Assembly: GCA_050955105.1 (NCBI GenBank)
Contig: JBPBQZ010000112.1
Coordinates: 1-33,437 of the forward strand
Direction: 5' to 3'
Origin: JBPBQZ01 sp050955105
GTDB lineage: Bacteria; Pseudomonadota; Gammaproteobacteria; Burkholderiales; Burkholderiaceae
DNA: 33,437 bases
The notes under the pieces: model-generated
Told to the model about the DNA's origin: nothing
The model's database searches: none
Seen by the model: the letters and a program-made list of their open reading frames with translations, nothing else
Shown: positions 1-7,099 of the stretch, one piece after another
Layout of the letters: each line of letters starts with the position of its first letter
Numbering within the stretch: the first letter of the stretch is position 1
Position numbers and translations under genes: made by a program

Positions 1-259
1 TGGCAGCCGGTCAAGACCGACAGCCCCCTGCGGCCACCGTTGTGGCCGGCGTCTTTCCGGTTGCCGCGATGCAGATAGGCGCGCCGCGTTCCAGCGCTGT
101 CCGTGGCGTTGCGTTAGTTGGTAAAGGCCGACGCCTTCTTGCTCGTAACCGTTGAAATCGGCGTTCCTGCGCAGGCCGCTCTGGACTGCCGCTTCGATGA
201 AGCGTTGCGAAAACGGGTTCGGCGAGCGCGGTTTTGTTGGCAGGCATCTGCTGATTCAC
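1..259 (-). pseudogene. GMC oxidoreductase (choline/alcohol dehydrogenase-like) remnant, partial
   Basis: Read on the minus strand, the segment encodes scattered blocks typical of the middle of GMC flavoenzymes. VNQQMP at about 259-242 is followed, after about 22 extra bases, by NPFSQRFIEAAVQSGL and then DFNGYEQEGVGLYQLTQR from about 219 downward. A further shift near 78-82 (two bases missing or one extra) moves the next block, YLHRGN and LSVLTG, to another frame. In intact GMC proteins these blocks sit in one frame around residues 170-260. The FAD-binding N-terminus, which should lie at higher coordinates, is not visible. The fragment runs off the left edge, so the 3' part may continue outside. 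The disruptions make it a pseudogene. Exact substrate class (choline, alkanol or other) cannot be told. Confidence 0.68.
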
Positions 260-560
260 GCGGCGCTCCTTTAGGCGTTTTGTTCTCGTCGCGTCAGCGA
301 TGCGCGCTAGTCGACGGCGTGATGTCGTCGCCAGCATTGCGCGCGCATGTCGACAGCTTTTTGTGGCGTGACCTTACCGTGCGGGAGGCGCGCCCGTCTT
401 GGATAAAAAGGCAAGGCGTTTGGATATTTCGACGCTGTCGCCAACGGCAGAATTTTCGGCGGACTTTTTGCCGGATATTGCAACTGTCGGTCTGCTTTCC
501 TCCCTTAATCGCAGTTTAAAAAACTTTGTCTAAAACCTATAAAAAACCTATCATGCGCCC
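260..560. other. Non-coding stretch between two decayed genes
   Basis: I see no convincing gene here. The open frames on both strands have low-complexity, Arg/Ala-rich translations without recognisable motifs. The part just upstream of the toxin remnant (about 510-551) is A/T-rich and carries the direct repeat listed separately. A purine-rich AAGGAG lies on the minus strand at about 266-271, ahead of the GMC remnant, but the gene behind it is broken. Confidence 0.55.
532..551 (+). promoter_or_regulatory. Direct repeat AAAACCTAT x2, candidate operator/promoter of the toxin-antitoxin locus
   Basis: Two exact copies of AAAACCTAT lie at 532-540 and 543-551, offset by 11 bp, about one helical turn. 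They sit 10 bp before the GTG of the decayed toxin. TATAAA at 538-543, bridging the copies, could be a -10 box. Autoregulated toxin-antitoxin loci often have repeated operators at this place, so this is a candidate site for the downstream HTH antitoxin. Binding is inference. Confidence 0.35.
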
Positions 561-812
561 GTGAACTCGATTTTCTGGTCACCCAAAGCCCAAGCAACTA
601 CGTAAATTGCAGCATCCTTTGCAAGTGAAGGTTCGCAACGCGATCGCCGATTTGTCCGCAATGCCCGGTTGTCAAAACGTCAAATCGCTTGTCAACCACG
701 ATATGGCTATCGCCTTCGTGTCGGAAACTATCGAGTCTTGTTCAACTGGGACGGCGCGATTCATGTCGTCGAGATCGAGGAAGTGAGGAAGCGCGATGAA
801 CGCACCTACTAA
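561..812 (+). pseudogene. RelE/ParE-superfamily toxin remnant (two frameshifts)
   Basis: Three reading frames together spell a normal RelE-type toxin of about 84 residues. The GTG at 561 starts VNSIFWSPKA, then the frame hits TAA at 603. From 592 the next frame gives KQLRKLQHPLQVKVRNAIADL and continues to GCQNVKSLVNH. At about 700-702 one base is missing and the frame from 702 gives YGYRLRVGNYRVLFNWDG, ending RKRDERTY and TAA at 810-812. The YGYRLRVGNYRVLF and KKRDERTY-type blocks are hallmarks of RelE toxins (mRNA interferases) paired with HTH antitoxins. As read, no full-length toxin can be made. The 3' end overlaps the antitoxin start at 796, the usual toxin-first layout. Two independent shifts make a single sequencing error unlikely. 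Confidence 0.82.
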
Positions 813-1125
813 TATCCAGGTCATCAAAGGGCCCGACGGTAAGCCCGCCTTTGTTGTCGTACCGTATGCCGAGTATCTGGCGAGTCGAGCTGAAGAGAAG
901 GGTCTGATTCCACACGACGTGGTTAGTAGGAGCGTCGATGGCATGAGTCCGATACGTGCTTGGCGCGAGCATTTGGGTCTTACACAGAGGGACGTCGCGC
1001 GGCGCTTGGGGGTAGCGCAACCAACGTATGCCGAACAAGAAAGCGGGGAGCTACGCTTGCGCAAGGCGACCAAGGAAAAGATTGCGGCGGCGCTTGGCAT
1101 TACCTTGGATCAACTCGACTTTTGA
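796..1125 (+). CDS. HTH (XRE-family) antitoxin of a RelE-type toxin-antitoxin pair
   Basis: A 109-residue protein. The N-terminal part (about 1-30, NIQVIKGPDGKPAFVVVPYAEYLA) is the short strand-rich segment common in antitoxins encoded behind RelE toxins. Residues about 52-108 form an XRE/Cro-type HTH (LGLTQRDVARRLGVAQPTYAEQESG). In such pairs the HTH binds the operon promoter and the N-terminal part helps neutralise the toxin. The ATG at 796 overlaps the last 17 bases of the toxin remnant, so it was once translationally coupled. With the toxin broken, this is an orphan antitoxin. It might still repress its own promoter or buffer related toxins elsewhere. No frameshift is visible in it. Confidence 0.85.
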   Translation: MNAPTNIQVIKGPDGKPAFVVVPYAEYLASRAEEKGLIPHDVVSRSVDGMSPIRAWREHLGLTQRDVARRLGVAQPTYAEQESGELRLRKATKEKIAAALGITLDQLDF

Positions 1126-1244
1126 TTTTTCTCACGGCATTCCTTAGTCAAGCTTTGTTGGGTCCCGAGGCTGAATCGACAGTCGGCGGGCGTCACCCGA
1201 AATTTGAGATACATTAGCAATCTACTTCCCCACGAGAGACTCGT

Positions 1245-2357
1245 ATGGCATGGTTTCCCGCTTCGATTCGCCGCAGGCTGGGCCTGAGCGCCGTCGAACG
1301 CTCGCGTGCGATGTCCGGCTCGGCGCAGCACGATGGCGAACGGTTTCGCAACGTTGCACCGCGTCCTGTCGAGGGATTTGGCAAGATCCTCACGATCACG
1401 TGGAATATGTTGTTCAAAAAGCCGCTAGGCACGGCTCCTGTCGGTGCATTGCCCGTTGTCGCGCTGACGCGCGAACAACTCGATGCGGCTCCCGATAGAA
1501 GTCTCTATCGGCTCGGACATTCGACGCTATTGCTCAAGCTGCGCGGACAATTCTGGCTTACCGATCCGGTGTTCGGCGAACGCGCCTCACCGTTTAGCAG
1601 CATGGGCCCCAAGCGCTTCCACGCGCCGCCGCTTTCGCTGGATGCGTTGCCGCCGCTGCGCGCCGTGATCCTTTCGCATGACCACTACGACCATCTCGAT
1701 CGCGCAAGCGTCATAGCCCTCGCCGAAAAAACTGCTGTATTTGTGACGACCTTGGGTGTCGGCGACCGTTTGATCGAATGGGGCGTTCCCGCTGCCAAGG
1801 TCAAGCAATTCGACTGGTGGGGCGGTATCGAGATCGATGGCGTGACGTTTACTGCAACGCCGGCTCAGCACTTTTCCGGGCGCAGTCTGTTCGATAACAA
1901 CCGCACGCTATGGGCGTCGTGGGTGATCGACGACGGCGGTCTGCGGGTGTTCTTCAGCGGTGATTCAGGCTATTTCGACGGTTTCCGCACAATCGGCGAA
2001 AAGCTTGGTCCGTTCGACGTGACCTTTATCGAGACGGGCGCCTATAACGTGCAGTGGCCATACGTCCATATGCAGCCGGAGGAGACCGTGCAAGCGCATA
2101 TCGACTTGCGTGGTCGCTGGCTGATGCCGATTCATAACGGCACCTTCGATCTCGCCATGCATCGCTGGCAGGAACCATTCGAGCGCGTGAGCGAGATCGC
2201 GCTGGCGCGCGGGGTTGCCTTGTCGACGCCGCGCATGGGTGAACGTCTCGATCTCGGTGCACCGCATCGCGGCGAAGCTTGGTGGCGCGACGTCGCGGAT
2301 TCGGTCGTCAAAAAACCGAACCTGGTTAAGCGGTGCGTTGCTTGTCGGGGCGGTTAG
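1245..2357 (+). CDS. Metallo-beta-lactamase-fold hydrolase (NAPE-PLD/UlaG-like)
   Basis: A 370-residue protein of the MBL superfamily, closest in layout to NAPE-hydrolysing phospholipase D-like and UlaG-like proteins. The metal-binding motif HDHYDH is at about residues 145-150. Further expected ligands are His209 (AQHFSGR), Asp240 (GDSGYF) and His297 (MPIHNGTF). GHSTLLL at about 91-97 and LTDPVF at about 105-110 are typical of the subfamily. A roughly 60-residue N-terminal extension carries no clear signal peptide. The ATG at 1245 follows a weak GAGAG ribosome site, and no good alternative start is seen. The substrate is unknown; phospholipid or lactone hydrolysis are family-based guesses. 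It appears monocistronic. Confidence 0.87.
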   Translation: MAWFPASIRRRLGLSAVERSRAMSGSAQHDGERFRNVAPRPVEGFGKILTITWNMLFKKPLGTAPVGALPVVALTREQLDAAPDRSLYRLGHSTLLLKLRGQFWLTDPVFGERASPFSSMGPKRFHAPPLSLDALPPLRAVILSHDHYDHLDRASVIALAEKTAVFVTTLGVGDRLIEWGVPAAKVKQFDWWGGIEIDGVTFTATPAQHFSGRSLFDNNRTLWASWVIDDGGLRVFFSGDSGYFDGFRTIGEKLGPFDVTFIETGAYNVQWPYVHMQPEETVQAHIDLRGRWLMPIHNGTFDLAMHRWQEPFERVSEIALARGVALSTPRMGERLDLGAPHRGEAWWRDVADSVVKKPNLVKRCVACRGG

Positions 2358-2459
2358 GGCATCGCTTGTGCCACGACAGTTGCCTGCCACAGGCTGTCGG
2401 AGATAAGCCGAGTTCATCTGTGCAGGATGCGTCCGATGTGCTCGACGTACCGCGCGGCG

Positions 2460-2476
2460 ATTACATCCGATGTAAT
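2460..2476. promoter_or_regulatory. Perfect 17-bp palindrome, candidate operator of the CMD-XRE operon
   Basis: ATTACATC, one central C, then GATGTAAT: two perfect 8-bp half-sites. It lies 77 bp before the ATG at 2554, in the 196-bp gap after the MBL gene. Symmetry, AT-rich outer half-sites in GC-rich surroundings and position fit a dimeric repressor site. The nearest candidate ligand is the XRE/MmyB-type regulator encoded second in the operon. That pairing is inference. Confidence 0.55.
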
Positions 2477-2553
2477 TGGCGCGGCGCGCAAGCGCCTCTA
2501 CTCTTTGGCTATCGCGCCGACCAATCGGTGGCGCGCACCGTCAAGGAGATACC

Positions 2554-3111
2554 ATGTCCAGCTATCCCGTTTATACGATTGAGTCCGCACCCGCGCAATC
2601 TCAGCCCGCGCTTCACCAATTACAAAAGACCTTCGGCCTGATCCCGAACATCGCGGCCGCGATGGCCGCTTCACCTGTGCTCATCAACGGCTTCCTCGGC
2701 CTGTTCGAGCGCGTGCATGCGAGCAGTCTGACGGAGCAGCAGATCCAGACCCTGCTGCTGACCAACGCGGTTACGAACACCAGCGAGTGGGCGGTCGCGT
2801 TTCATACTGCACTCGCATTGAAGCAGGGCGTGCGGCGCGCCGATGTCGACGCAATCCGGCAGGGCGGCCTGCCTGCCGACGCCGGACTGGCGGCGCTATC
2901 GAGGCTGGCGCGTACGCTGATCGAACAGCGCGGCCACCTTGCTGAATCAGACCAGGGCAGCTTCCAAGCAGCAGGCTTCGGCGCCGCACAGATACTCGAG
3001 GTCATAGCGGTGGTCGCCGCATCGACTATTACGAACTACACCGGCAGCGTTACCCAGCCCGCGCTAGAGCCGGCTTTCGCGGAGTTCGTCTGGCATGCGC
3101 CCGCGTCCTGA
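2554..3111 (+). CDS. Carboxymuconolactone decarboxylase-family protein lacking the CxxC cysteines
   Basis: 185 residues with the helical CMD/AhpD-like fold pattern. The ATG at 2554 is set by a strong AAGGAG ribosome site at 2543-2548, so the longer upstream reading is rejected. In AhpD-like members the motif ExxCxxCxxxH carries two redox cysteines. Here the corresponding stretch (residues 74-86) reads TNTSEWAVAFHTA: His84 is kept, but the cysteine positions 77 and 80 are Ser and Ala. There is no cysteine in the whole protein, so an AhpD-type peroxidase mechanism is excluded. Many uncharacterised CMD-like proteins look similar. The gene is followed after 36 bp by an XRE/MmyB-type regulator on the same strand and is preceded by a perfect palindrome, so the two are probably co-regulated. 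Confidence 0.83.
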   Translation: MSSYPVYTIESAPAQSQPALHQLQKTFGLIPNIAAAMAASPVLINGFLGLFERVHASSLTEQQIQTLLLTNAVTNTSEWAVAFHTALALKQGVRRADVDAIRQGGLPADAGLAALSRLARTLIEQRGHLAESDQGSFQAAGFGAAQILEVIAVVAASTITNYTGSVTQPALEPAFAEFVWHAPAS

Positions 3112-3147
3112 TCCGGTATAGTCGGTCATCTCGACCAGGCGAAACCG

Positions 3148-4002
3148 ATGAACGTCAGCAGTCACGATTCGAACGTGTCACCGAGCGCACTGGGCGATTT
3201 GTTGCGCTACTGGCGAGACTTGCGCGGCGTGAGTCAGCTCGATCTGTCGCTCGAGGCTGGTGTTTCGCAGCGTCAGATCAGTTTCATTGAAAGCGGACGC
3301 AGTGTGCCGGGCCGGCAGACGGTCCTCATGCTTGCACAGACGCTTGACGTGCCGCTGCGCGAGCGCAATGCCCTGCTGCTTGCCGCTGGCTATGCGCCGG
3401 TGTATTCGGAAGCGCCGTGGAACGCGCAAGAGATGCACAGCATCACCCGCGCAGTCGAGCGAGTGGTTCGTCAGCAGGAGCCGTATCCGGCGATCGTGAT
3501 GGACCGTCACTGGAACGTGTTGATGGCCAACGATGCGGCGCTGCGCTTTTTCAACCACTTTATCGATATGGCTGCGCGCAAAGGCCCGCGCAATATGCTG
3601 CATCTGATCTTCGATCCGCAGGGCATGCGTCCGTTCGTGGCCGATTGGGACGAGGTCTCGCGAAGCTTGCTGCAACGGGTGTATCGCGAATCGGTCGGTC
3701 ACGTGATCGATGACGGCACGCGGCGCCTGCTCGACGAGCTGCTTGCCTATCCCGATATACCGAGCGACTGGAAAGCGCACCAGGCAGCGTTCGCCGCGCC
3801 GACCATGCCGGTCATTCCGCTCGGCTTCGTTAGCGACGGCGCGGTGCTTCGCTATTTTTCGATGGTGACGAGCGTCGGTACACCGCAAACTGTTGCCGCC
3901 CAGGAGCTGCGCCTGGAATGCATGTTCCCTGCAGACGACGCCACCGAAGCACGTCACCTGCAACTGTTCTCGGCTCACTCGAAGAACCCCAAGGTCAATT
4001 GA
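3148..4002 (+). CDS. XRE-family transcriptional regulator with MmyB-like ligand-binding domain
   Basis: 284 residues. An N-terminal XRE HTH at about residues 14-70 (LGDLLRYWRDLRGVSQLDLSLEAGVSQRQISFIESGR) is followed by the MmyB-type PAS-like ligand domain (about 100-280), with typical strings PAIVMDRHWNVLMANDAALRFF and NMLHLIFDP. Proteins of this layout are cytoplasmic regulators thought to bind small hydrophobic molecules, and they often control a neighbouring oxidoreductase or CMD-like gene. It lies 36 bp behind the CMD-family gene, apparently in one transcript, and is the best candidate to bind the palindrome at 2460-2476. The ligand is unknown. The start at 3148 has only a weak upstream GGCGA, but the HTH begins soon after it. 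Confidence 0.88.
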   Translation: MNVSSHDSNVSPSALGDLLRYWRDLRGVSQLDLSLEAGVSQRQISFIESGRSVPGRQTVLMLAQTLDVPLRERNALLLAAGYAPVYSEAPWNAQEMHSITRAVERVVRQQEPYPAIVMDRHWNVLMANDAALRFFNHFIDMAARKGPRNMLHLIFDPQGMRPFVADWDEVSRSLLQRVYRESVGHVIDDGTRRLLDELLAYPDIPSDWKAHQAAFAAPTMPVIPLGFVSDGAVLRYFSMVTSVGTPQTVAAQELRLECMFPADDATEARHLQLFSAHSKNPKVN

Positions 4003-4044
4003 AGCGCGCGTGGTACGCGCTGCGAGAACGTCGGAATCTGTGTA

Positions 4045-5181
4045 ATGAGTACGTCAATTAGCTCGGTACAAGCGCGTGCACTGTGGCTGCATGCGCAACG
4101 ACTCGACGTGTCGAAGCCGTTCGGCAGCGGCTCGGCTGCCGTGCAGCGGGCGGTGGAGCATCTGGGCTATGTGCAGATCGACACCATCAACGTCATTCAA
4201 CGTAGTCACCATCAGATCCTCTATTGCCGCATCCCCGACTACCAGCCGGCGCATCTTGAGCGGGCGCAGTCGGTCGATAAATCGGTATTCGAGTATTGGG
4301 CGCATGCGCTGGCTTATCTGCCGACCACTGATTACCGCTTGTTCATAGCGAGCATGGACGAGTTTCGCGCGGCGCCGCGCGCGTCGTTCACGGCTTTGCA
4401 GGACGGAAGTTACAAGGCGCTGCTGCGGCGCATCCGCGACGAGGGGCCGCTGTCGATTCGCGACTTTGACGATGAGGTGCTGATCGAGAAAACCCATCCA
4501 TGGGGGAGTCGCAAGCCATCGCGAGGTGTGTTGCGCTATGGTTTCTTCAGTGGCGATCTGACGGTCAGCAAGCGGACCGGCATGGTGAAGTCTTACGAGT
4601 TGTCTGCGCGGCACTTTGGCTGGACGCGTCGGCCTCAGCGCGCCAGCGAGCTACACTTCGCCCGCTATCTGCTGCAACGGGCACTGCGCGCGCAAGGCAT
4701 CGTCAGCCTCGACTCGATCTGCTTCGGTAATTTGAGTTTCAAGGCTGCGGTGGCGGCGCTGATCGAAGCGGCGGTAAAGCGTAAGCGGCTGTTGCCGGTT
4801 CATCTCGAGGGCCATCCACAGGTGCGCCACTGGATCGAGCCCATGATGATGCAGACAGCCGCCGAGTTACCCGCGAATCGAGCAGTGCACATTCTGTCGC
4901 CGTTCGATCCGCTCACGATTCAGCGCAAGCGCTTGAAGTTGTTTTTCGATTATGACCACCGCTTCGAGGCCTATGTGCCGGCCGCTAAGCGGGTATTGGG
5001 ATATTTTGCCTTGCCAGTGTTGGTCGGCGATGAAATTGTCGCTGCCATCGATTTGAAGATGGACCGCAAGACCGACAAGCTACTGATGCAAAAGTGGACC
5101 TGGATGGTGGGCAAACGGCCGGCGCTGAAGAGGGTTATCGAAGAAGCGCTCGATACCTTTGAACGATTTCAGAAGTTGTGA
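4045..5181 (+). CDS. Winged-helix DNA glycosylase, YcaQ/AlkX (HTH_42) family
   Basis: 378 residues of the YcaQ/AlkZ superfamily (DUF1006/HTH_42), full length for the family. These proteins have tandem winged-helix domains and remove alkylated or crosslinked bases from DNA. Characterised members have a catalytic Q-x-Q (AlkZ, Streptomyces) or Q-x-D (E. coli YcaQ) motif in the first domain. Here residues 44-46 are Q-I-D (GYVQIDTINV), matching the E. coli-like subtype. Other family strings are RSHHQILYCRIPDY, FEYWAHALAYLP and LSPFDPLTIQRKRLKLFFDYDHRFEAYVP near the C-terminus. It starts 42 bp after the XRE regulator on the same strand, so co-transcription is possible, but no functional link is evident. 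The ATG at 4045 has a weak GGAA ribosome site. Confidence 0.9.
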   Translation: MSTSISSVQARALWLHAQRLDVSKPFGSGSAAVQRAVEHLGYVQIDTINVIQRSHHQILYCRIPDYQPAHLERAQSVDKSVFEYWAHALAYLPTTDYRLFIASMDEFRAAPRASFTALQDGSYKALLRRIRDEGPLSIRDFDDEVLIEKTHPWGSRKPSRGVLRYGFFSGDLTVSKRTGMVKSYELSARHFGWTRRPQRASELHFARYLLQRALRAQGIVSLDSICFGNLSFKAAVAALIEAAVKRKRLLPVHLEGHPQVRHWIEPMMMQTAAELPANRAVHILSPFDPLTIQRKRLKLFFDYDHRFEAYVPAAKRVLGYFALPVLVGDEIVAAIDLKMDRKTDKLLMQKWTWMVGKRPALKRVIEEALDTFERFQKL

Positions 5182-5229
5182 GCGTCATGATGGGATAGCG
5201 GTTTGTCTCGCGGAGAATGGGCGATGCGC

Positions 5230-5982
5230 TCAACTCGGACACCACCGCCCGGAGTCCGGGCATACCACCGCTGGTTCGCCGTTCAGGCAGATTTGCTCCG
5301 CGTCTGAATTTGACTCCGCTCGCGAGGCCAGCGCAGGGGCGACGTCGAAAGCGATTTTCAGTGCCCGGCTGAGAAGGGGCTCTTCGATGGCGAGCTCCCA
5401 TGTCAGGAATGTCTGGATCCAGTCCTGATCGCGCGTGAAGTCGGTGGCGTTGAAACCACCGCTGCCGCGCCGAATCACGCCATGCGGCTGGCCCGTATCG
5501 AATATCACGACGGTTCCCCGCGTGAGCGGAAGGCGATGGCCGATGGACGGGAAGTGCAAATCCAGGCCCAGGTCGTCGCTCAGGAACAGATTGCAGAAGG
5601 CCACATGGCTGTACTGGGCGCCATCGTGGTGGTACCTCGCACCGCGGCAGGCCATGAGCGCCACGTCACTCGGGGCGAGCAGCGTCGCCGGCAAGCCCTG
5701 GGCGCAGGCCCAATCCGACACGGCCTGCACGCAGCGTTGATAGTCGGGCCAGCGTGCTCGTGCGCGCGCCAAAGGCATTGCCTCGACGTCTCCGACTTCC
5801 AACACCATGCGCGACGCTATTTCCCTTTGCCAATCCGCCCGCAGACGTGTGGGCGGCTCAGGGATATCGATCGTGCCTGATATCAGGACGTTGCTCACGC
5901 TCCGGCTGCGCATGGCGTCGCCGCTCTCGAAAAAGGCGGTCAGCACATCTTCTGACACTCGATGCTGTGGCGGGGCGTTCAT
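5230..5982 (-). CDS. 2OG-Fe(II)-dependent oxygenase family protein
   Basis: 250 residues. The double-stranded beta-helix iron site is readable: His118-x-Asp120 (YHHDGAQYSHVAF) and distal His167 (FDTGQPHGVIRR), with Arg171 or Arg172 placed to bind 2-oxoglutarate. The stretch LPLTRGTVVIFDTGQPHG is typical of prolyl-4-hydroxylase-like and related small-molecule oxygenases. The product is expected to be cytoplasmic, since no signal peptide is seen. It is divergent from the methyltransferase at 6225 across about 240 bp and convergent with the glycosylase gene, so it is probably monocistronic. The substrate cannot be told from the sequence. The ATG at 5982 was chosen because it gives the full fold; no strong ribosome site stands out. 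Confidence 0.78.
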   Translation of the reverse strand: MNAPPQHRVSEDVLTAFFESGDAMRSRSVSNVLISGTIDIPEPPTRLRADWQREIASRMVLEVGDVEAMPLARARARWPDYQRCVQAVSDWACAQGLPATLLAPSDVALMACRGARYHHDGAQYSHVAFCNLFLSDDLGLDLHFPSIGHRLPLTRGTVVIFDTGQPHGVIRRGSGGFNATDFTRDQDWIQTFLTWELAIEEPLLSRALKIAFDVAPALASRAESNSDAEQICLNGEPAVVCPDSGRWCPS

Positions 5983-6112
5983 GCGGCCATTGTAACGATT
6001 GCCAGCGCTCAGGGATGCTGACGTCTTCCGTTTCCGCTGAGCGGTGCGAAATCACCGCGGCATAAGAAGCTTGGTATGGCGGCAGACTTTCCAGTGCATT
6101 GCAAAGCATGCT

Positions 6113-6143
6113 TGCGCGCCTTATTCTCCCCGCTTGGCGCGCA
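6113..6143. promoter_or_regulatory. Inverted repeat in the methyltransferase leader
   Basis: TGCGCGCC (6113-6120) and GGCGCGCA (6136-6143) are exact reverse complements with a 15-nt spacer. The element lies in the divergent gap, 80-110 bp before the methyltransferase ATG. It could be an RNA hairpin or an operator. GC-rich repeats of this length can arise by chance. Confidence 0.25.
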
Positions 6144-6224
6144 CCGCCTCTCGCGGTTCGACTCGATGCATCGGATCCGACCGGCAGGTGCCGCGACACC
6201 GCCATCAAGCCAGGAGCATTCGTC

Positions 6225-7004
6225 ATGACTAAGCCTTCAGGCGTGCACCATGCCGCCGCTACCGGCTTTACCGCGGCCGCCGACAACTATGTTCGCGGCC
6301 GTCCGGACTACCCGCCGGAGGTCGCGGAATGGTTGCGCGACGAACTCGGTCTCGATGCCGGTACGACCGTCGTCGATCTGGGCGCCGGCACCGGCAAATT
6401 CACCCCACGCCTGCTTGCCACGGGCGCAAGGGTAGTGGCGATTGAGCCGCTCCCGCAAATGCTGGCGAAGCTGTCCGGGGCCTTTTCGCAAGTTACCGCG
6501 TTGGTGGGCACGGCGGACGCGATACCTTTACCCGATGCCTCGGTGGAGGCGGTAGTGTGCGCGCAGGCGTTTCACTGGTTCGCGACCCGCGAGGCGCTGG
6601 CCGAGATTCATCGTGTGTTGAAGCCGGGTGGCAAACTTGGCTTGATCTGGAATCAAAGAGATACGCGTGTCGACTGGGTGGCGCGCCTGAATGCCATCGT
6701 CGATGCCGTCCAGGGCGATACGCCGCGCTATTACACCGGCGCATGGCGCAAGGCGTTTCCGTTCGAAGGCTTCGGTCCGCTGCGGGAAGCGCATTTCTCG
6801 CATGGGCACACAGGCACAACCGAAGATGTGGTGTTGAACCGGGTGCGATCCACCAGTTTCATCAGTGCGCTGCCGCCTGAAAAGCGCGCTGACATCGAGC
6901 ATCAAGTACGCGAGTTGATTGCCACCGAGCCGGCTTTGGCCGGGCGCGATCAAGTGACGCTTCCTTATGAAACTGCGGCGTTCAGCACGGTGAAGATCGC
7001 TTGA
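6225..7004 (+). CDS. Class I SAM-dependent methyltransferase
   Basis: 259 residues. Glycine-rich motif I is VVDLGAGTGKFT (about residues 48-59), the acidic end of strand 2 is VVAIEP, and the later VEAVVCAQAFHWF and HRVLKPGGKLGLIWN complete the Rossmann methyltransferase pattern (Methyltransf_11-like). The N-terminal ADNYVRGRPDYP is typical of uncharacterised small-molecule methyltransferases in proteobacteria. The ATG at 6225 is preceded by AGGAG at 6212-6216. The in-frame ATG at 6099 would add 42 Arg/Ala-rich residues unlike the family and is rejected. The gene converges with the P450 gene at 7100 with 95 bp between. The acceptor substrate is unknown. Confidence 0.88.
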   Translation: MTKPSGVHHAAATGFTAAADNYVRGRPDYPPEVAEWLRDELGLDAGTTVVDLGAGTGKFTPRLLATGARVVAIEPLPQMLAKLSGAFSQVTALVGTADAIPLPDASVEAVVCAQAFHWFATREALAEIHRVLKPGGKLGLIWNQRDTRVDWVARLNAIVDAVQGDTPRYYTGAWRKAFPFEGFGPLREAHFSHGHTGTTEDVVLNRVRSTSFISALPPEKRADIEHQVRELIATEPALAGRDQVTLPYETAAFSTVKIA

Positions 7005-7099
7005 CGAAAGGCTTAGCGGCAGTCGAGCGCTTTATTCTTCAAGCGGATGCGGCTCGCAAGTGGCGCAAGCCCGACATGGCCTGATCGAAACCGTGCACA

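Noticed and set aside
118..519. Open reading frame of 133 codons on the plus strand
   Set aside because: It has no recognisable motif and partly lies antisense to the GMC remnant. Its composition is what random GC-rich frames give.
3178..3978. 266-codon minus-strand frame opposite the XRE regulator
   Set aside because: The plus-strand gene has a clear HTH and MmyB-type domain. The antisense frame is His/Arg-rich with no motif, a typical shadow.
7051..7071. Hairpin GGCTCGC...GCGCAAGCC between methyltransferase and P450 as a terminator
   Set aside because: The stem has a C-A mismatch and no T-run on either strand. It is too weak to call.
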